Shown here: positions 7,272 to 16,887 of the stretch, one piece after another
How positions within the stretch are numbered: the stretch's first letter is position 1
How the letters are laid out: each line of letters opens with the position of its first letter
Origin: Anaerolineae bacterium
Lineage (GTDB): Bacteria > Chloroflexota > Anaerolineae > Aggregatilineales > Phototrophicaceae
Direction: 5' to 3'
Length of the DNA: 64,000 nt
NCBI GenBank assembly: GCA_022824465.1
Contig: JAJDZV010000004.1
Location: 62,001-126,000, forward strand
Program-made: the position numbers and the translations under genes
The notes under the pieces: model-generated
Databases searched by the model: none
What the model saw: only the letters and a program-made list of their open reading frames with translations
What the model was told of the DNA's origin: nothing

Positions 7272-9146
7272 ATGGAGTTGCTGAGATCGCAGAATCTGCG
7301 AACGGCCGTCAGCCTCGGTCTTTTGTCAGGCGCCTTTCTGCTATTCATCGGCGCCGTGGGCATGATAGAAGCGTTTCACGATCGAGAAGTGGTGAACGAT
7401 GTCTTCAGCCTGGGTCAACTGCTGCTGGTTCTGGCGCCGTTCGCGGCCGGTTATATAGCGGCGGAGCGGACAGGTCGGACGAGAGCCGACATCATGTCGT
7501 TGCTGGCGGATGGTCTTCTCGTCGGCTTGCTTACCGCGCTGCCGACGGTCGTGCTGCTGCTGTTCAATTCGGATGAGTATCGCGGGCTGCTGTTTCTAAG
7601 CTTGCGCGGGATTCCGTTTGTCGTGGCGACGATCATCGCCTGGCAGCTGCAGCGCCAGGGCAAGGAGAGGCAGTTGGTCATAGGCAGTTGGCTGGCTATC
7701 GCTGCGCTCGTAGGGATTGTTACGTTCTCATTTGCGTTGATCTTTGAAATCAAAGGCGATCTGCGGACCGTGCTGGTGAACATTAATCGCGATTGGGTCG
7801 ATGTGGTCACTTTCGACAATCGGAACGAATTGATCACGGGCATATTGACCTTTACCTTCGCCACGGTTGCGGCTGGCATAGTTGGGAGCGTATTCCGCAT
7901 CCTGCCGCCAATTCCGCGGCGCGCGCTGATGTACGGGCTGGCGGTCACCTTGCTGGCGGGCGCATTCGGCGAGACTGTTCGTTTGATTTTGCAGGAGAAT
8001 CTGGATCGGGCGACGATGCGAGAGTTATTCCAGCGCGACACGATGCGGCAGCGGCCGGCGCTGGCGCTCTTGGTCGTCAGCATCGCAGTCGGTTATCTGT
8101 GGGCGCGCTTTGGTCAGGAGGCACGAACGGGATTCACGCAGCTGGAGGCGCCGCGTAAACGGGTGGTGAATGGGGTCGGCATGCTGCTGTTCGCCGGCGT
8201 TCTGTTGATGCTGCCCTGGTTGATCGGTCGGACGCTCAGCGATGTGGCGGTGACTATCGGCATATTTGTGCTGATGGGCCTGGGCTTGAACATCGCGATT
8301 GGCTTGGCCGGCTTGCTTGATTTGGGCTACGTGACCAATTATGCGGTGGGCGCCTATATACTGGCGGTGCTGACATCGATTGGTCCGCTGGGCCGTTTGG
8401 ATGGCTTTTTCACGTTCTGGATGGTGATTCCGGTGGCCTTGCTGGCGGCGATGTTTGCCGGCTTCGTGTTTGCCGTGCCGGTGTTGCGAATGCGCGGCGA
8501 TTACCTGGCGATCGCGACCTTGGGATTCGGCGAGATCATCGGCAAGCTGGCGATATCCGACTGGCTGAAGCCGCTGATTGGCGGGGCGCAGGGCGTGCAG
8601 GCGATACCGAAGCCGATCTTCCTGGGCACGGAGCTAAAGAATCCGGAACAGTTGTATTATATTGTGCTGGCGGCCAGCTTGGTCACGCTGTTTGTTTCAA
8701 TACGATTGAACAATTCGCGCACCGGGCGGCAATGGATGGCGATCCGCGAGGATGAAGACGTGGCAACTGCGATGGGCATTGACACTGCGCGCGCGAAGCT
8801 GCTGGCCTTCACCTTGAGCGCGGCGACGGGCGGCGTGGCGGGCGCGATATTCGCGGCGAAGGTCGGGACCGTCTTCCCCAATAGTTTCACCGTTTTCATT
8901 TCAATTAATGTATTGAGCCTGATTATTGTGGGCGGCATAGCCAGCAATCCGGGCATCGTCGTGGGCGCGGTGGTATTGATCGGCATGCCGGAGCTTTTGC
9001 GCGAATTTTCGGACTTCAGGTTCTTGATGTACGGGGCGCTGCTCATCATCATGATGATCAACCGTCCGCAGGGTTTCATCCCGTCGAAGCTTGTGACTCA
9101 CGAGGTGCGCGCGGCGGTCAAAGCGAAAGTCGCGCCGGCGAAATAG
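7272..9146 (+). CDS. livM: Branched-chain amino-acid ABC transporter permease LivM, N-terminally extended
   Basis: Second membrane subunit of the importer. The LivM core occupies about residues 300-610: GLNIAIGLAGLLDLGYVTN, VPVLRMRGDYLAIATLGFGE and the coupling-helix region TGRQWMAIREDEDVATAMGI, then IINRPQG-like ending MMINRPQGFIP. The first 300 residues are extra hydrophobic segments not found in a typical 300-420-residue LivM, so the protein may have about twice the usual number of membrane helices. The start is set by AGGAGGGCGTC immediately before ATG 7272. The function of the extension is not clear from sequence; it contains a recognisable charged loop around residues 165-185 but no known domain. 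Confidence 0.92.
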   Translation: MELLRSQNLRTAVSLGLLSGAFLLFIGAVGMIEAFHDREVVNDVFSLGQLLLVLAPFAAGYIAAERTGRTRADIMSLLADGLLVGLLTALPTVVLLLFNSDEYRGLLFLSLRGIPFVVATIIAWQLQRQGKERQLVIGSWLAIAALVGIVTFSFALIFEIKGDLRTVLVNINRDWVDVVTFDNRNELITGILTFTFATVAAGIVGSVFRILPPIPRRALMYGLAVTLLAGAFGETVRLILQENLDRATMRELFQRDTMRQRPALALLVVSIAVGYLWARFGQEARTGFTQLEAPRKRVVNGVGMLLFAGVLLMLPWLIGRTLSDVAVTIGIFVLMGLGLNIAIGLAGLLDLGYVTNYAVGAYILAVLTSIGPLGRLDGFFTFWMVIPVALLAAMFAGFVFAVPVLRMRGDYLAIATLGFGEIIGKLAISDWLKPLIGGAQGVQAIPKPIFLGTELKNPEQLYYIVLAASLVTLFVSIRLNNSRTGRQWMAIREDEDVATAMGIDTARAKLLAFTLSAATGGVAGAIFAAKVGTVFPNSFTVFISINVLSLIIVGGIASNPGIVVGAVVLIGMPELLREFSDFRFLMYGALLIIMMINRPQGFIPSKLVTHEVRAAVKAKVAPAK

Positions 9147-9164
9147 CGGACGGAGGGCGCCAAC

Positions 9165-9977
9165 ATGGCTGAGAACGGTCGCAAGGGACTCAAGCGAATC
9201 CTGGAAGCCAAGGGCATGACCAAGCGCTTTAGCGGTTTGGTGGCGGTTGATGATTTGGATTTTTATATTCCGGAAGGCGCAATCGCCAGCATCATCGGAC
9301 CGAATGGCGCGGGCAAAACGACGTTTTTCAACTGCATCACCGGCTTCTATCAGATTGACGATGGCGAGATACTGTTTGACGGGGCGCGGCTCAATGGCAA
9401 GTCGCCGGACCTGATCACGCGCTCGGGCATTTCGCGGACGTACCAGAATATCCGCCTGTTCAACAATATGTCGGCGATCGAGAACATCATGGTCGGTCAG
9501 GAGCCGCATTTGAGGTCGAGCTGGATCGGCGCGATCTTGGGTTTGCCGGCGACGCGAGAAGAGGATGAGAGCAGCGAAGAACGCGCGCGCGAACTGCTGC
9601 GCTTCGTCGGATTGGGGGGCAAGGGCGATATGCTCGCCAAGAACCTGTCTTATGGCGACCAGCGACGACTTGAAATAGGGCGCGCGTTGGGGAGCAAACC
9701 CAGGCTGATACTGCTGGACGAGCCGACGGCGGGCATGAATCCGCGAGAAACGATCGAGACGACTGGATTCATCCGCCGCTTGCGCGATGAGCTTGACATC
9801 ACGGTCGTGTTAATTGAGCACGATATGCGCGTGGTCATGGATATTTCGGAGCACATCACCGTGCTGGACTACGGGCGCAAGATCGCGGAAGGATTGCCGG
9901 CGGAGATACAGACCAATCCTGATGTCATCGAAGCCTACCTGGGGCGGGGCGCGGCCGCAGCAAGCGGTAAGAACTAG
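9165..9977 (+). CDS. livG: Branched-chain amino-acid ABC transporter ATP-binding protein LivG
   Basis: Cytoplasmic ATPase of the importer, 270 residues. Walker A is GPNGAGKTTFFN (about residue 45), the signature loop is LSYGDQRRLEIGRAL (Tyr replaces the second residue of LSGGQ, common in LivG), and Walker B is LILLDEPTAGMNP. The switch His is in VVLIEHDM, and the C-terminal DYGRKIAEG is also typical. GGAGGG lies 8 nt before the ATG. It lies 19 nt after livM and 28 nt before livF, so the genes are translated as one operon. Confidence 0.95.
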   Translation: MAENGRKGLKRILEAKGMTKRFSGLVAVDDLDFYIPEGAIASIIGPNGAGKTTFFNCITGFYQIDDGEILFDGARLNGKSPDLITRSGISRTYQNIRLFNNMSAIENIMVGQEPHLRSSWIGAILGLPATREEDESSEERARELLRFVGLGGKGDMLAKNLSYGDQRRLEIGRALGSKPRLILLDEPTAGMNPRETIETTGFIRRLRDELDITVVLIEHDMRVVMDISEHITVLDYGRKIAEGLPAEIQTNPDVIEAYLGRGAAAASGKN

Positions 9978-10005
9978 CGAGTTATTCAGAATTCGGAAGG
10001 CGGCG

Positions 10006-10716
10006 ATGGCGCTTCTGGAAGTTCACGACATCCACACCTATTACGGAAACATCCATGCGTTGAAGGGCGTGTCTTTCGCGGTCGACAGCGGTGAGATCAT
10101 CGCGTTGATCGGCTCCAACGGCGCGGGCAAGACGACGACCTTGCGGACTATCTCGGGCTTGATGGAGCCGCGCGAGGGAAGCGTCGTCTATGACGGCGAG
10201 GACATATCGGGGGCGCGAGCCGACACTTTGGTCGCCAAGGGCATATCAATGGTGCCGGAGGGTCGCGGCGTATTCGCCAAACTGACGGTCGAAGAGAATC
10301 TAGACATGGGCGCTTATACGCGGCGGGACAGCGGAGTGAAGGACGACTTGAAGGGGGCGTACGAGCTCTTCCCGCGATTGGAGGAGCGCCGCAAACAGGT
10401 TGCGGGGACGCTCAGCGGCGGCGAGCAGCAGATGCTGGCAATCGCACGGGCGCTGATGTCGGGACCGCGTTTGCTGCTGTTGGATGAGCCGTCGATGGGC
10501 CTGGCGCCGGTTTTGGTTGACGGGGTATTTGATACGGTGCAGCGCATCGCGAACGAAGGCGTGACGATATTGCTGGTGGAGCAAAACGCGCATATGGCGC
10601 TGCAGATCGCTGACCGGGGCTACGTGCTGCAAAGCGGCGAGGTGGCGATAAGCGATACCGCCGCCAACTTGCAGCAGAATGCCACCGTGCAGAAGACCTA
10701 CCTGGGCATAGATTGA
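10006..10716 (+). CDS. livF: Branched-chain amino-acid ABC transporter ATP-binding protein LivF
   Basis: The partner ATPase of LivG, 236 residues. Walker A is GSNGAGKTTTLR, the signature is LSGGEQQMLAIARAL, and Walker B is LLLLDEPSMGLAP. The switch His is replaced in context by VEQNAHMAL, normal for LivF. ATG 10006 with GGAAGG upstream matches the family N-terminus MALLEVHDIHTYYG. The frame is open for 64 codons before that, but this overlaps livG and is not protein-like. The stop TGA overlaps a possible TTG for the next gene, indicating tight coupling. Confidence 0.95.
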   Translation: MALLEVHDIHTYYGNIHALKGVSFAVDSGEIIALIGSNGAGKTTTLRTISGLMEPREGSVVYDGEDISGARADTLVAKGISMVPEGRGVFAKLTVEENLDMGAYTRRDSGVKDDLKGAYELFPRLEERRKQVAGTLSGGEQQMLAIARALMSGPRLLLLDEPSMGLAPVLVDGVFDTVQRIANEGVTILLVEQNAHMALQIADRGYVLQSGEVAISDTAANLQQNATVQKTYLGID

Positions 10717-10721
10717 CGATT

Positions 10722-11867
10722 ATGCCGCTTCAAGCAGACACAAACGGACGGCGGGACGACACATCCAGAATATCCAAGGCGACCCTGTCGGAGCTGGCGC
10801 GGATTGTCACGGGCGACGGCTCAGCTGTGGTTTCGTCGTGGAAATGCGCGCCGGTGCGGGGCGGCTTTGGCGGCGCGATCGGTGGCACGGCGCTCTATCG
10901 CTATGCCTTGGCGCTGGAGCGGGGCGGCGCAGCGACGCTGATTTTGAAGGTGCTGCATCCGCACCCGGGCGAGACGGAGCGTTCGCCATACTATTGGAAG
11001 CGCGAATACGAGATCGCCCGAGCGGGCTTGCTGGCGGATTTACCGGCGGGTTCCTTTCTGATGCCGAGAATCTACATGGTTGAAGATTACGGCGAGTCTT
11101 GCTGGATCTGGATGGAAGACATCGCGGATGGCAAAGGCGACTGGCATCTCGAAGTATTTGCCGATGTCGCCGAGCGACTGGGGCGATTCAACGGGGCCTG
11201 GCTCTGTGGCGCGGACTTGCCGCGCGCGGCCTGGCTGTCGCAAAGTTGGCACGCGGCGATTGCGCCAGCGCTGGCGGATTGCTTCAAGCGGCTGGATGAA
11301 CTTCTGGAGCGCCCGCTGGTCCAGCTCGCCCTGCCCTGTGAAGCGGCGGAGGAGATCAAAGCCATTTGGCGCGAGCGGGAGATCTTTCGGCGAGCCTTGG
11401 CGCAGCTCCCGCGGACATTCTGCCATTTCGACGCCTTCCGCCGCAACGTGCTCTATCGCGGGCAGGCGGCCTATCTGATCGACTGGGCGCTGGCCGGCAT
11501 CGGCGGACCGGGGGAAGACCTGGTGTCGCTGGTCGCGGTCAGCTTGTATTACGCCGGGTACACGCAAGCCTACGCGCGCGAACTCGATGATGTGGTGTTC
11601 GCGGCCTATTTGCGCGGCTTGCGCGACGCTGGCTGGCGCGGAGACCGGCGTCTGGCGCGGATTGGTTATGCCTGCGGCATGACGCTGCGCGGCTTGGCTG
11701 GCGTCAAGCAGGATATCGGACAATTGTTGCGGGATTCCGATCACGATGAGGTCCGCGCGACTCACGATATGGATAGCATAGAAGACATCGCCCGGCTATT
11801 CGCGGATATTCGCCGTTTCCGACTGCTGGAGATGGCGCGCGAAGCTAGGTCGCTGCTTGGCCTTTAG
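10722..11867 (+). CDS. APH-fold phosphotransferase, last gene of the liv operon
   Basis: A protein-kinase-like small-molecule kinase of the aminoglycoside phosphotransferase/choline kinase superfamily, about 381 residues. Visible landmarks are the catalytic loop HFDAFRRNVL (H-x-D-x4-N) near residue 240 and the metal-binding YLIDWALAGIG downstream, which correspond to the Brenner motif and the DxG/IDW Asp. The N-terminal lobe has an ATP-binding TLILKVLHP. The start is ATG 10722, 5 nt after the livF stop; a TTG at 10713 overlapping that stop is possible. Substrate is unknown. Its position suggests phosphorylation of a compound brought in by the transporter, but that is inference. It overlaps the 3' end of the convergent EamA gene by 23 nt. 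Confidence 0.8.
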   Translation: MPLQADTNGRRDDTSRISKATLSELARIVTGDGSAVVSSWKCAPVRGGFGGAIGGTALYRYALALERGGAATLILKVLHPHPGETERSPYYWKREYEIARAGLLADLPAGSFLMPRIYMVEDYGESCWIWMEDIADGKGDWHLEVFADVAERLGRFNGAWLCGADLPRAAWLSQSWHAAIAPALADCFKRLDELLERPLVQLALPCEAAEEIKAIWREREIFRRALAQLPRTFCHFDAFRRNVLYRGQAAYLIDWALAGIGGPGEDLVSLVAVSLYYAGYTQAYARELDDVVFAAYLRGLRDAGWRGDRRLARIGYACGMTLRGLAGVKQDIGQLLRDSDHDEVRATHDMDSIEDIARLFADIRRFRLLEMAREARSLLGL

Positions 11868-12762
11868 CATTGGGGGCCGGCGGGCGGATGAGCGCGAGCA
11901 GGACGGCAACGGCGATTAGTATGCCGCCGAGCCACAGGGAAGCCGTCATACGCTGGTCGAGGAAGATCGCCGCAAGCACAGCGCCAGCGAGCGGCTGCGC
12001 AAAGAAGAATAGCGACGCGACGGTTGCCGGGACGAGGGCGAAGGCGCGATTCCACAGGCGCAGGGCAAATGCGGTGCAGATTATGCCGAGGTATACGACG
12101 CCGAGAGCGACGCCGCCGTCGATGTCGCCGACCGCGCCCTGAGCCAGCTCGAGCAGGCTGCCAGGCAAGGAGACTATGAGCCCGCCGATGAGCGCGTAGA
12201 CGGTTAGCGTATGTGTGGGCGCCGCCAATCTCACGGAGACATGCCGGACGAGCACCGAGTAGAGCCCCCAGGTGACCGCTGCCAGCGCCAGGAAGACATC
12301 GCCGATGAAGGTCTGCGAGCTGAAGTCGGCAGAGGCGGGATCGACGATAATGAGCACGCCCAGTGTGGCCAGCGCGATCGCCGAGAGATTCGCCAGCGTC
12401 AGCCGTTCGCGCAGGATTATCATGGCAAAGAGCAAGACAAAAGCCGGCGAGGCGCTGGTGACGAGCGCTCCGTTGACGGCGGTGGACAGATCGGTGCCGA
12501 TGAATTGGGCGCCGAGGCTGATGCCGATGCCGACGACGCCAAGGGCAAGCAGGGCGGGCAGCGAGCGCCGGGGCGTCGTGGCAAGCCCGTGGCGTCGGCT
12601 TAGCGGCAGCAGCGCCAGAAGCGCCAAAACGACACGGGCGCTGAGCAAGGTGAAGGGCGGCACGATCTCTAGGACCAGGTCGGAGACGACATACATGCTG
12701 CCCCAGATGCTCGCTGCGGTAATGCCATAGACTGCGCCCCGCCAGAATTGAGGATTCGCCAC
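11845..12762 (-). CDS. EamA/DMT-family transporter
   Basis: A ten-helix drug/metabolite exporter, 305 residues. Two EamA repeats are visible: residues about 8-140 starting GAVYGITAASIWGSMYVVSD, and about 155-295 starting GDVFLALAAVTWGLYSVLVR. Both contain the usual WG-xx-Y/F opening, and the glycine-rich final helix ends each repeat. The substrate cannot be told from the sequence; relatives export amino acids, purines or small metabolites. It runs convergently with the kinase at the end of the liv operon and divergently from the TIR cluster, with a 147-nt spacer before the latter. Confidence 0.88.
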   Translation of the reverse strand: MANPQFWRGAVYGITAASIWGSMYVVSDLVLEIVPPFTLLSARVVLALLALLPLSRRHGLATTPRRSLPALLALGVVGIGISLGAQFIGTDLSTAVNGALVTSASPAFVLLFAMIILRERLTLANLSAIALATLGVLIIVDPASADFSSQTFIGDVFLALAAVTWGLYSVLVRHVSVRLAAPTHTLTVYALIGGLIVSLPGSLLELAQGAVGDIDGGVALGVVYLGIICTAFALRLWNRAFALVPATVASLFFFAQPLAGAVLAAIFLDQRMTASLWLGGILIAVAVLLALIRPPAPNAKGQAAT

Positions 12763-12893
12763 CGCCGTTGCCGCCTCGCGCCTTTAGCTCGACGACGAAT
12801 CTTAATGGAATTCCGGCGATGGCGACAGGTTGCGGCGACGGGCTGGCAAGCGGAATTGCGCCCTTCCGGGACAACATGCCGCGGGCGCAATAG

Positions 12894-12899
12894 TATAAT
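12894..12899 (+). promoter_or_regulatory. -10 box of the TIR/STAND cluster
   Basis: A consensus TATAAT lies 10 nt before the proposed ATG at 12910; no good -35 is visible 16-18 nt upstream. Transcription from it would begin about 12905-12907, giving an almost leaderless mRNA. The proposed start also lacks a clear Shine-Dalgarno sequence, which is consistent. Confidence 0.4.
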
Positions 12900-12909
12900 T
12901 GAAGTCAGC

Positions 12910-15900
12910 ATGAGCGCAGTGGGGAGTTCCGTCATCAGCGAGAGCTTGATTTTTGTTTCCTACCACAACCGTGATATCGCGTACGCGTTTCAGCTGGCGA
13001 ATCTGCTTATCCGCTGCTATCGGAATGCTTGGCTGGACCGTTTTGAAATCGAGCTGGCTGCTGATTGGCAGGACGAGATTCGCGCTGCTCGCGCGCGGGC
13101 GACGGCCGCGGTTGCCATTGTGTCCGATGACTACTTGCAATCGAAGCATTGCCGGGCCGAATTCCAGCGGTTTCAGGAGCGCGGAATCCCGGTGGTCGCG
13201 GTGATAGCGCGCGATTTCTCAACGGATGAGATCAGCAACTTTAGCTTCAACGACTGGGTTGATTTTCGCCGCTGGTTTGACGATCCCAATGACGTGAGCG
13301 TAGAGAATTTACTAGGTCTATTTCCCGAATCGGAGTCGGTCGGGCAGACCGGCGAGCGCCTGGATTATCTGCGCCAGTTCATGCAAGCGACTGAGGCGGC
13401 TTGCTCCAGGATGCCGACATCGTGGGCTGCGATCCGCAATGGCGAGGCGCCGGGCGCAGGCGATATCCGGCCGCGGATGCTGCAAACCGGCTTGCTGCGC
13501 GAGTGGGAATTCACCGCCACGAAGGCGAACCATTCGGCGCCGCAGCAAGATCTGCTCGCGTGGGCGCAAAGCGAGCCGCAATTCGCGATCGTGGGCGAAG
13601 CCGGCAGCGGAAAGACATTTTTCACGCGACTGCTGGCGCTCGAGGCGGCGCATTCCGCGCTCCGAGACGAGAAGGCGCCGGCGCCAGTCTGGTTGGACCT
13701 GGCGCGTTGGGACACGAGCGCGAGATCGCTCGATGACTACATGGAAGCGAACTGGCCCCTGCTGACCTATTGGCGGCACTGGATTAGCACCAAGCCGACC
13801 TTACTCATATTCGACAATTGGAGCGACTTTTGCGGCCGCGCTCCCTCACAGGCGGCGGAGCTAATGGATTGGATAGAATCAAACCCGGAGCTACGCTGCG
13901 TCCTGTTGATGCGCCCTGGGAGCCCTGCGGGGAAGCGCTTGCCGGAGATTCACCTTGGTCGCATGAAGGCTCAACTGGCGCAGAGAATGGCGAGCGGTGT
14001 ATTGACGCTTGAGCAGCAGAACAGCTTCCGACATATTTTGCGGCATAAGGAAGCGCTGATAGAAGATGGCTCGCTGGCCTATCTGGCGATGGGCTTGGAG
14101 CTGCTTTCGGCGGATCGCGCGCTCGCCAACAATCAGTGGCAGCGGGATCCGGCGCCGGCGCTGCTCCGCCTTCGCGGACAGGATAAATCGGCGTCTAGAT
14201 TTGGACTGCGTTTTGGCGATGCGCTGGCCGGGCTTGAAGAACTCGCGTGGTCAATGATGCAGCAAGACCGGCATCGGTTCGTGACGGAAGCAACGGCGCG
14301 CGAGATTGTGGGCGATGTCCGCATCATCGAGTATGCGCTGGAGATTGGCTTTCTTAGCGCCACTGGTCCGTGGCTTAGATTCGAGTCCGAGTTGCTCCAG
14401 CAGCGCCTTGCCGCCGAGAGCCTCAAGCGAGACGGGCTGACAAAATACCTTTCGCGCCCGACATTTGCTGCGGATACGGGCAGATTGCCGCGAAAATGGG
14501 ACAAGCTCATGTTGCTTGTGGTGGACTCGCTTGGCGCGGAAAACCGCTTGCGCGCAATCGACCAGATCGCGGAGATAGATCCTTTCCTGGCTGGCATGTG
14601 TTTGCGGCGGCATCCGGAGTTGCATTCCGCATTCCGGGACACCTTTATCGCGAAGCTGATTGACTTATGCGCTGCCAACGCGGCCGCGCGAGGCGCCTTC
14701 CGCAGCGCGCTGGCTGATTTGCCCGAGCAGGGGGAGATTGCCGACGCGCTCATGGGTCAGATGGGCCGGCTCAACAACAAGCTGCAGCTGTGGCTTTGGC
14801 GCGAGATCGCGGCGCTGCCGCTTGACCTGCCGGTAGATTTCATCGAGCGCGTCGGCTTAGTTGATGGTAGCGGCGCGAAATCAGCCGTTGACTTGTTCGC
14901 GCCTTATCCCTTGTCTCGCTCAGTCGCTTATCTGGTCGCGCTTTCGCAGCAAGATGACGCGGGGTTGCGGCGCAACGCGATTTGGCTTTTGGGCGAACTG
15001 AAATACCTGCCGTCGGCGATATTGCTCCTTGATTTCCTCGACACGGCGAAGCGCGACGACCTCGACACCGTGCTGCGCTCGTTGATGAAGTTCGCTTATT
15101 CTGAAATATTATTACGGGTGCTCCGTTGGTCGGAAGATCATCCCGAGCATCGGGCGGCGGTGTTGTCCGCGCTATCGGCTCGCAAGCGACGGGTGACCAG
15201 TCGCCTGCTCATGCTTTCCGACGCCAAGCGGCTGGCGCTGAGGCCGGACTTTCACGAAATGGTTGTGGATACAGCTGAGCATGAGCTCGCGATTGGCTTG
15301 GCGCAGCTTGCGTCCGAGCATATTGAATTGCCCGAGACGGTGGAAACGGCGGTTGCAGCGGCTGTCAACGCTTCAAGTCTCAAGCAGCGCGTTGCCAGCG
15401 GAATAAAGGATCTTCCGAATCGTGATGGGTTCGGACAACTGCTCGCCGCCATTGTAGCTGTGCTGCGCGATCCGCCCGAGGCGACCGTCATCGCTGGCAG
15501 CAATATTGACGCGCTGCTCTTCGGCGAGCCGGTCTTCGACGAGCTCAAGGCGCAGGGGACGGCGCCGGACGTCGGCAGCGTGCCGGCTGAGATCGCCGGA
15601 ATGCTGCGCCATAACGATTGGCGGCAGCGGCATCAGGCGGTGAATCAGTTGGTCAGTTATCCGGCGGAAGCGTCGTTGCCGCTGCTGTTGGAGGCGACTG
15701 CGGACACAGACAAGCGTGTGCGGCTGGCGGCCTTCGAAAGCTTGTCTCGATTTGACGGCGAAATCTCAGCGCAGAAAGCGGTGGTCGCTGCTCTCTCGGA
15801 TCCGGATATTGAGATTGTCAAAGCGGCAACTGAACACCTGTGCGGCGTTGTGCTGATTGACTATGATTCATTGGTCGATTTATTGGATAGCGCGAATGAG

Positions 15901-16887
15901 GCGACGGTCGCCGCCGCGATAGAGGTATTGGATGCAGCGGGAAACCGAGCGGCGATTGTTGCGCTGGAGCGCTTGGTTGGCGACGCGCGTCTTTCGCCGC
16001 AGGATGGCGTCTCAATTGGACAGCTGGCGCGGAGATCAATCGCCAGCTTGGAGGCGGCGACGATCGACGGCGACGACTCGCGCCACGCGGCGACTGGACT
16101 TGGCGAGGACAAGCCAGGCGATTTCAGCGACGAAGAGAAGATAAGGCGCACGCTGCAAGTGCTGCGCGATGATGATTGGGGCCGGACGCAAAAGGCGGCG
16201 AAATTCTTGCGCAAGTTCGCGCGACATCTACGCGGACGCGGCAAGAGCGATATTACGCATATGCTCTGCGATGCCTTGGGCGATGATAATTGGAGCGTGC
16301 GTTGGGCGGCGGTCGAGGCCTTGGCTGTCTTGGGAGATGGCGCGGCGATTCCGTCCATCAAGGACTGCTTGCAGGACCCCCACTGGATTGTGCAAGTGGC
16401 GGCGGTTCGCGCCCTGGTAGAGTTGGGGGCGGCTGATTCGGCGGCGGCGCTGCTGCCACTGCTACAGAGTCGCCAAACGCAAGTGCGTGAAACCGCGGCG
16501 GAAGCGCTCGGCGAATTCAAGGACGCGCGGACGGCGCCTCATTTGGGGGCGGCGCTGAAGGATGATCCGGATGACTTCGTCCGGCTGGCCGCGTTGAAGT
16601 CCCTCTGCGCTATCGACGCGGAGGGAATGCGATCATGGCTGGAAATGGCATTGAGCGACCGCTACTTGTCTGTGCGTTTGTATTCGATGCGGCAACTGGG
16701 ACCGGCAATGGACGAGAGCGATTTGCCAATCTTGCGGAAGCTGCTTGAAGACGACGAGGCGCCCGCTTATGAGACGGCAACCCTGCGCGAGTTGGCGGTG
16801 GACGCGCTCCGGCGGATTGACAGCGCCGCAAGTCGTTCGCTTCTGGATTCGGCGGTATACGCGGCCGAAGAACGGACGCAAGCATGA
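12910..16887 (+). CDS. TIR - STAND NTPase - HEAT-repeat protein
   Basis: A 1325-residue multidomain protein of the type used in bacterial NTP-dependent immune systems. Residues about 10-130 are a TIR domain: LIFVSYHNRD, then DWQDEI whose Glu56 aligns with the NADase catalytic Glu, then AIVSDDYLQSKHCRAEF. A STAND/NACHT-like ATPase follows, with Walker A GEAGSGKT (229-236) and Walker B TLLIFDN (297-303). Residues from about 720 to 1320 are HEAT/PBS-lyase-like helical repeats, for example RNAIWLLGELKY, RVRLAAFESLSRFDG, SVRWAAVEALAVLGDGAAI and QVRETAAEALGEFKD. The expected logic is HEAT sensing, ATPase oligomerisation and NAD cleavage by TIR. ATG 12910 begins the conserved TIR; the frame is open further upstream without homology. 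Its last codons overlap the next gene by ATGA. Confidence 0.88.
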   Translation: MSAVGSSVISESLIFVSYHNRDIAYAFQLANLLIRCYRNAWLDRFEIELAADWQDEIRAARARATAAVAIVSDDYLQSKHCRAEFQRFQERGIPVVAVIARDFSTDEISNFSFNDWVDFRRWFDDPNDVSVENLLGLFPESESVGQTGERLDYLRQFMQATEAACSRMPTSWAAIRNGEAPGAGDIRPRMLQTGLLREWEFTATKANHSAPQQDLLAWAQSEPQFAIVGEAGSGKTFFTRLLALEAAHSALRDEKAPAPVWLDLARWDTSARSLDDYMEANWPLLTYWRHWISTKPTLLIFDNWSDFCGRAPSQAAELMDWIESNPELRCVLLMRPGSPAGKRLPEIHLGRMKAQLAQRMASGVLTLEQQNSFRHILRHKEALIEDGSLAYLAMGLELLSADRALANNQWQRDPAPALLRLRGQDKSASRFGLRFGDALAGLEELAWSMMQQDRHRFVTEATAREIVGDVRIIEYALEIGFLSATGPWLRFESELLQQRLAAESLKRDGLTKYLSRPTFAADTGRLPRKWDKLMLLVVDSLGAENRLRAIDQIAEIDPFLAGMCLRRHPELHSAFRDTFIAKLIDLCAANAAARGAFRSALADLPEQGEIADALMGQMGRLNNKLQLWLWREIAALPLDLPVDFIERVGLVDGSGAKSAVDLFAPYPLSRSVAYLVALSQQDDAGLRRNAIWLLGELKYLPSAILLLDFLDTAKRDDLDTVLRSLMKFAYSEILLRVLRWSEDHPEHRAAVLSALSARKRRVTSRLLMLSDAKRLALRPDFHEMVVDTAEHELAIGLAQLASEHIELPETVETAVAAAVNASSLKQRVASGIKDLPNRDGFGQLLAAIVAVLRDPPEATVIAGSNIDALLFGEPVFDELKAQGTAPDVGSVPAEIAGMLRHNDWRQRHQAVNQLVSYPAEASLPLLLEATADTDKRVRLAAFESLSRFDGEISAQKAVVAALSDPDIEIVKAATEHLCGVVLIDYDSLVDLLDSANEATVAAAIEVLDAAGNRAAIVALERLVGDARLSPQDGVSIGQLARRSIASLEAATIDGDDSRHAATGLGEDKPGDFSDEEKIRRTLQVLRDDDWGRTQKAAKFLRKFARHLRGRGKSDITHMLCDALGDDNWSVRWAAVEALAVLGDGAAIPSIKDCLQDPHWIVQVAAVRALVELGAADSAAALLPLLQSRQTQVRETAAEALGEFKDARTAPHLGAALKDDPDDFVRLAALKSLCAIDAEGMRSWLEMALSDRYLSVRLYSMRQLGPAMDESDLPILRKLLEDDEAPAYETATLRELAVDALRRIDSAASRSLLDSAVYAAEERTQA

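Noticed and set aside
11864..12877. 337-codon minus-strand frame over the EamA gene
   Set aside because: It is an offset-frame shadow of the EamA gene and is Arg/His-rich with no membrane helices.
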